Positions 59,495 through 64,000 of a stretch of 64,000 nt of DNA are shown here, one piece after another (positions within the stretch are counted from its first letter, which is position 1; every line of letters starts with the position of its first letter). Made by a program: the position numbers and the translations under genes. The DNA is from Spirodela intermedia (lineage: Eukaryota > Streptophyta > Magnoliopsida > Alismatales > Araceae). The DNA lies in assembly GCA_902729315.2 (NCBI GenBank), contig LR746276.1, positions 4,322,169 through 4,386,168 on the forward strand. The letters are read 5' to 3'. The notes beneath the pieces were generated by a model. The model made no database searches. It saw only the letters and a list, made by a program, of their open reading frames with translations, and was not told where the DNA came from.

Positions 59495-62400
59495 ATGACT
59501 TCTGCTCAGGATCCATTCTACATTGTAAAGGAGGAAATTCAGGAATCTGTAAGTCACATTTGTTTTCTATTTTATTTGTCCTTCTCAGCTTGTATCTGAT
59601 TTCTCCTGGGGTCAGCATTTGATTTTTTCTGTTGCTAATTTTGCATTAGCCTGTTTATTTTTTAATTTGGCAGAAATAGCCATGAATTGCATATCCAGGT
59701 GACTGAAATAGTTTCATCTAGTCCATTGGGCCAGTTCTGCTGGAAAGTAGAATCTATTGTATTTTATTTGGTCACTCGTGAAGATATCAATTGTATTTTG
59801 TGAGATTATCTATCATTTTTACACAATGCTATGAGGGATGTCCGATTTTAGGCGTGTTCTGAGAATTCTTTGAGTGAAGTAGAGCTTTAGACCTGATATT
59901 TATGCCTCTAAGATATTATGAGGGATGTGGGCCTAATATTCTCATTGGATCTTATATATGGTAGGCTATTCTCTAATTATAATGGAGGTCCTAGATTCTA
60001 TTTTGAGATTCAGTCTCTTCTTTATTAAACTAATGGATGTCGCCCTTGAATTCATCTGTAAAATTCTTACTAGGACCCCTTCAGTACATTGGGAGTGAGA
60101 CCATATATCATGATAAATTTATGACTGAAGTAAGTAGTCTAGATAAAATGTGCTAACCTCAAGACATGCAGACCAAAGAAGGGTGGGGAAGGTGTCAAAT
60201 TGGGTTATCAAAAACGTTAGAATAAAATTGACACATAGATCTAACCTAACAAATGTGACAAATTAAGGGCGAAAAGTGTGCCAAAGGATGACAAAAATAG
60301 AATTTTATAGTGGTTTGCACGAATTCTTAGGTTAGATCAGCTCCTTAAGTTTCTGTTTAAAGTAAACTGTACGTCCATTTGAAATATTATTTCTGTGTAG
60401 TTTGATATATGGAGCTTTAATTTGCTGCATTTTGACATTGTGGTCGTATTATTTGATGTATTTATTTACTTTTTGTTTTCTTATATTCACAATATGATTT
60501 ATGTGCTATAAACATACCGCCCTATCCCCTCCTCTTTTGTTTGTTCACATTTTCTGTGCGTATTTCTTGTGCCTTACTGTTGCTTTAATGATGCACAAAC
60601 TTCTTCATGATAAGAGAAGCATGCTAGGCAGGGAGCCATACCCCTTGTTATCTACAGTTATTGGTGGAGAATATTTCACCAAATCTATTAGGTTATTTCT
60701 GTAGGTTAGCATTGTGTACACTAGGTAGGGAAGATGGGTATCCTAGTTGAGTGAATCTGAGGGTGACGGGTTTCTACCCATCTGGTCTTCTCGTGCTTCA
60801 GTGATGGTGGTCTCCAACACATGGCTGACTATGATGTAGTCCTCACTATGGCATCACTGTGCCATATGAAAGAAGAGGCTTATGTCATGTTCCTTTCCTA
60901 TTCTTATTGAATAGGAAAGGCCGTATCTACTCTTATTGAATTCTTTTCCATGTAAGCGTCTCCTTCCAGTCTCCCAATCACTCATGCATGTAACTGCACA
61001 TAATATTTAACTCATTTTCTGGACAACCTACCAGCGCAATAGGTCCAACTTGGGGTCATTAAACCTTATATTTTAGTGATATTTCTTTCAAAAGTAAATT
61101 CTATTCGACTGCATTCACCTATTCAAAGACCTTCACACATAACAAATAGCTAAAGCTGGGCCCTGAATGCATATCATTTCTTCCTAATTTTCTGACAACG
61201 CAACTATTAATTACATCTTGATTTGACATCAGCGAAGACTAGTTCCCAGTTGCTTCTCTGTATTTACATAACCTTCTCCGCGGACAGCCCAACCACATTT
61301 TTATTTGAAAGTCAAATCATGCGGGAACATGGTCCTCATGATGTTCTTTAGAACTTTTTTTGTATCGAGTTCTCTTGTGTACATATCTTTTCTGAATTAT
61401 GATTTATTCTTAGATTCTTGTAATACTCCTGTTTTTTTTTTCTTTACTTCTTTATTTCCCCATAAAATGTGAAGTTAACAGAACACACGTCTTGGGCAGA
61501 TTGATAAATTACAGGATTCCTTTCGTCAATGGAAACAATCCCCATCAAATACGGGGGAGTATGTTCACCTCACCCGGGAACTTCTTGGAAGCTGTGAAAG
61601 CATTGAATGGCAGGTATTGGGGCTGGCCTTATGAGCTTTTAGCCTGTTTAATGTTTTTTTGCAGTGTTCATAGTAATTATAGGTTGACACTTCTTCAGAA
61701 TATTATATTCTCTATGTATAAGGAGCTTTTAATGATGATGATAAAGTATAATTTGTAGTTGCTCACATATCCTTCTTTGGGATATATTCTAAATTCTCGT
61801 TTTAATGATCTCGATTGTGGAGACTCGCTACCTTGGCTGTGGAGAATGGTTTTCATTTCCTCTTTCTTATTTCTACTTGAGCTCTTGTTTGTTCCTTCCA
61901 TTTAATTTATCGAATTTTGGCTCACCACTTTCAGGGGAAAGCCTAGAGAACTTTATTAGATCATGCTAAGCACCAACCTTTTACTATATTTACTACCATC
62001 TGATACTTGGATTGCTTTCATTTGTGAACAAAATAAAATTATTTATATCAAATCTCGGCATTCCATGCTACTGCTGACCTATGACCTTCTTCATAGGTAG
62101 GTAGTTGAACTGGACAAGGCAATCACAGTTGCTGCTAAGGACCCAGCTTATTATCATATAGATGAAGTCGAGCTTGACAAAAGAAGTCGATGGACTAGTA
62201 ACGCCCGTAATCAGGTAAGGCTTATGTTCAGCTTCTGTTTTGGATGTGGGAAATGAAGGGCAAAATAAAAGGCTCTAGTGCATTTCATTTTCACATGCCT
62301 GCTTGTTTGCCAATGTTTTGTTCAGCCATTATTAGTCTGGATGAAGTTTTTCACTTTTGATTAGATTTTTAATGCTCTTGTCTTATTAATCAGCTTGATA

Positions 62401-63273
62401 TTTTTCTTTGGGGTTTGACTGATGTAGGTGAGCACCGTAAAGAAAGCTCTAGATGTTGCAAGAGATCGGAGCAAACTACTTGTTTCCAGTACTGATGGGA
62501 AGCACCGAGAGATGATGAGGCTCCCAAATGACATTCATCTGGGTGGCAAATCCAACAGCTATGAGGGAGAAGATAATGATGATTTCATTTCTTCAGAATC
62601 AGATCGGCAATCACTTCTGATCAAGTGTTGTTTTCCTCTATCAATTGATGATTCATTTTCTGCTTTTCAAATAATTGAAGAAATAGCTTTTTATTCTGTA
62701 AAGGCGAATTATCAATTATCTTACCATATCATCTTCATTACCATCAACCCCACCAGACATCCCTAACTCTATCAAATCTATGGCTTGCTTCATATTTTTA
62801 ATAAGGGTCTACATTTGTAACACAGAAGGCCAGGAAAATAATGCATTAGTTCACTGGGCAGAAAATTATCACTGCTGTACAATCTTATGCCATCAATCGT
62901 GCAAAGCTGTTCGATTAAATAAAGCAAAGCATTTAGATGCATTCAGAATACAAAACCATATAGTAATGGATACATCACGAAGTTGATGATGCGGTGCTGG
63001 GCAATTACAAGCATTCTTGTTTTGGATCATTGGTTATAATTTTCTTCAAGTTCTCATTGTTCTGGCTCAAGAAATTTTGAATTTTAGGATTCATTCTTGA
63101 TTTTATCTTTTGTTCTGTGTTGTGTAACTAACTGAATAGCTTAGTACACGTACTAAAATCCTACTTATTCCCTGTGCTTCAGAAAGCAAGATGAGGAGCT
63201 TGATCAGCTTAGTGTCAGTGTTCAAAGAATTGGCGGCATTGGGCTTACAATTCACGAGGAGCTCATTGGACAG
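59495..63273 (+). CDS. SYP61: SYP61-type Qc-SNARE syntaxin (5' part; continues past the window)
   Basis: Coding exons 59495-59548, 61500-61613, 62101-62214, 62428-62624 and 63183-63273 keep frame at GT-AG junctions and give 190 residues. SYP61 is a syntaxin of the trans-Golgi network and early endosome, involved in secretion and osmotic or ABA responses. Seen: N-terminal MTSAQDPFYIVKEEIQES, then an Habc-type helical domain with SCESIEWQ and RSRWTSNARNQ. A linker with FISSESDRQ follows, then the start of the Qc-SNARE helix (KQDEELDQLSVSVQRIGGIG). The rest of the SNARE helix and the C-terminal membrane anchor lie beyond 64000. Exon 4 ends in phase 2 at a GTGTTG donor. No defect seen. Confidence 0.93.
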
Positions 63274-64000
63274 GTAATATTGGCAAAACTGCTAACTATA
63301 GTTTAACTTCAGTTGAAAAGTTGTTATTCCATCCGTACCTGAATTCTTGAAGTTGGGATCGGATAAGATATTTGCCTGGTGTCATTGTGGGTTGTGATAT
63401 GGACGGTTAGAGTTTTGTATCACTTGTGTAGAGCTTTGGGCCATTTCTGGCAGTTCATAGGTTTTACTTGTTTCAGCTATAGTTCAGAATCATATTGCAT
63501 CTGGTATTCAATTGAGTGTGGATTTAATAACCACTTTTTCTGGTTTATAGAGTTTACCTTATTTTTGATAAGAATTGGTCAGAAGTTGGATGTGAGAGCA
63601 TGTAATTCCAGCGTAGACTTGCTGATTCTGATGACAATTAGTGGATTGGGTGAATATCTTTGTGATATTTTAGGCGGTAGGAGTTCTAGTTGTCACAGAG
63701 CCAACATATCATGGTCTGCAATATAGTTGCTTGTGTTCTCAAGAAATGGGCGGCAAATGTGCATTTTAGTTCCGTACTCTCCATAATAACAACCTGCATC
63801 TCTCTTATAGATGCTGGCATGCATGCAAAGAGTTTCTGTATGTGAAAATTATTGTCTAGTTAATCTGCCAGTTTTCGTATGCAATTAAACGAATTATTTC
63901 TGTGTTCTACTTAAAACATAAGTAACCTGTAAGACATTCACGTCTACATTGTAAGGAGGGTCTTCAAATTAGTGCAGAGTGTTGAAGAAATATTTATTAC
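63274..64000 (+). other. SYP61-like intron 5 (partial)
   Basis: Begins GTAATAT after the exon at 63273. No SNARE or membrane-anchor exon is found up to the window edge; the frame at 63379-63726 has no likeness to SYP61. Confidence 0.7.

Overview
This is a window of flowering-plant nuclear DNA. The evidence is spliced genes with GT-AG introns and plant-specific families, among them a RIN4-like protein, an ERF repressor and a SYP61-type syntaxin. GC-rich coding islands sit in AT-rich intergenic DNA, alongside Athila-type Ty3/gypsy retrotransposons. The GC-rich single-exon ERF gene suggests a non-grass monocot, but that is only a guess.

Layout. Positions 1-2304 are AT-rich intergenic DNA with an old dispersed repeat. 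Positions 2305-24207 are a three-level nest of related Athila-like retrotransposons. The oldest, C (plus strand, 2310-24202, target duplication AGTAT), is badly deleted. Into its integrase remnant went A (minus strand, 5400-23403), a pol-bearing but broken element. Into the gag of A went B (plus strand, 13780-21352, target duplication CTCGT). B is young and non-autonomous: it has no protease, reverse transcriptase, RNase H or integrase, but keeps one long gag-derived reading frame fused to an unrelated acidic domain and broken by a single amber codon.

The gene-bearing right half holds five genes. A CDC20/FIZZY cell-cycle activator (plus, four exons, 27474-29231) has overlapping MSA and E2F sites just upstream of its TATA box. 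An EAR-motif ERF repressor (plus, one exon, 33840-34469) follows a long purine tract. An EHD-type endocytic ATPase (minus, 16 exons, 46465-36516) reassembles to 544 residues. A RIN4-like immune regulator (minus, four exons, 54006-52011) reassembles to 235 residues. A SYP61-type Qc-SNARE (plus, first five coding exons, 59495-63273) runs off the right edge. Exon chains were joined by hand; every junction is GT-AG and keeps frame. The genes look like ordinary unrelated neighbours, not a cluster.

The most unusual signal is in the LTRs. All five LTR copies that keep the region carry, antisense to the element, a motif set laid out like a plant U6-type Pol III promoter: an 11-bp USE, a 24-bp gap, a TATATA box, and about 23 bp later a start reading GTCCCTTC or a close variant. 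A GC-rich block of about 185-190 bp follows, which can fold into hairpins and ends at a T4 run. This may be an undescribed structured antisense RNA gene carried by the retrotransposon family.
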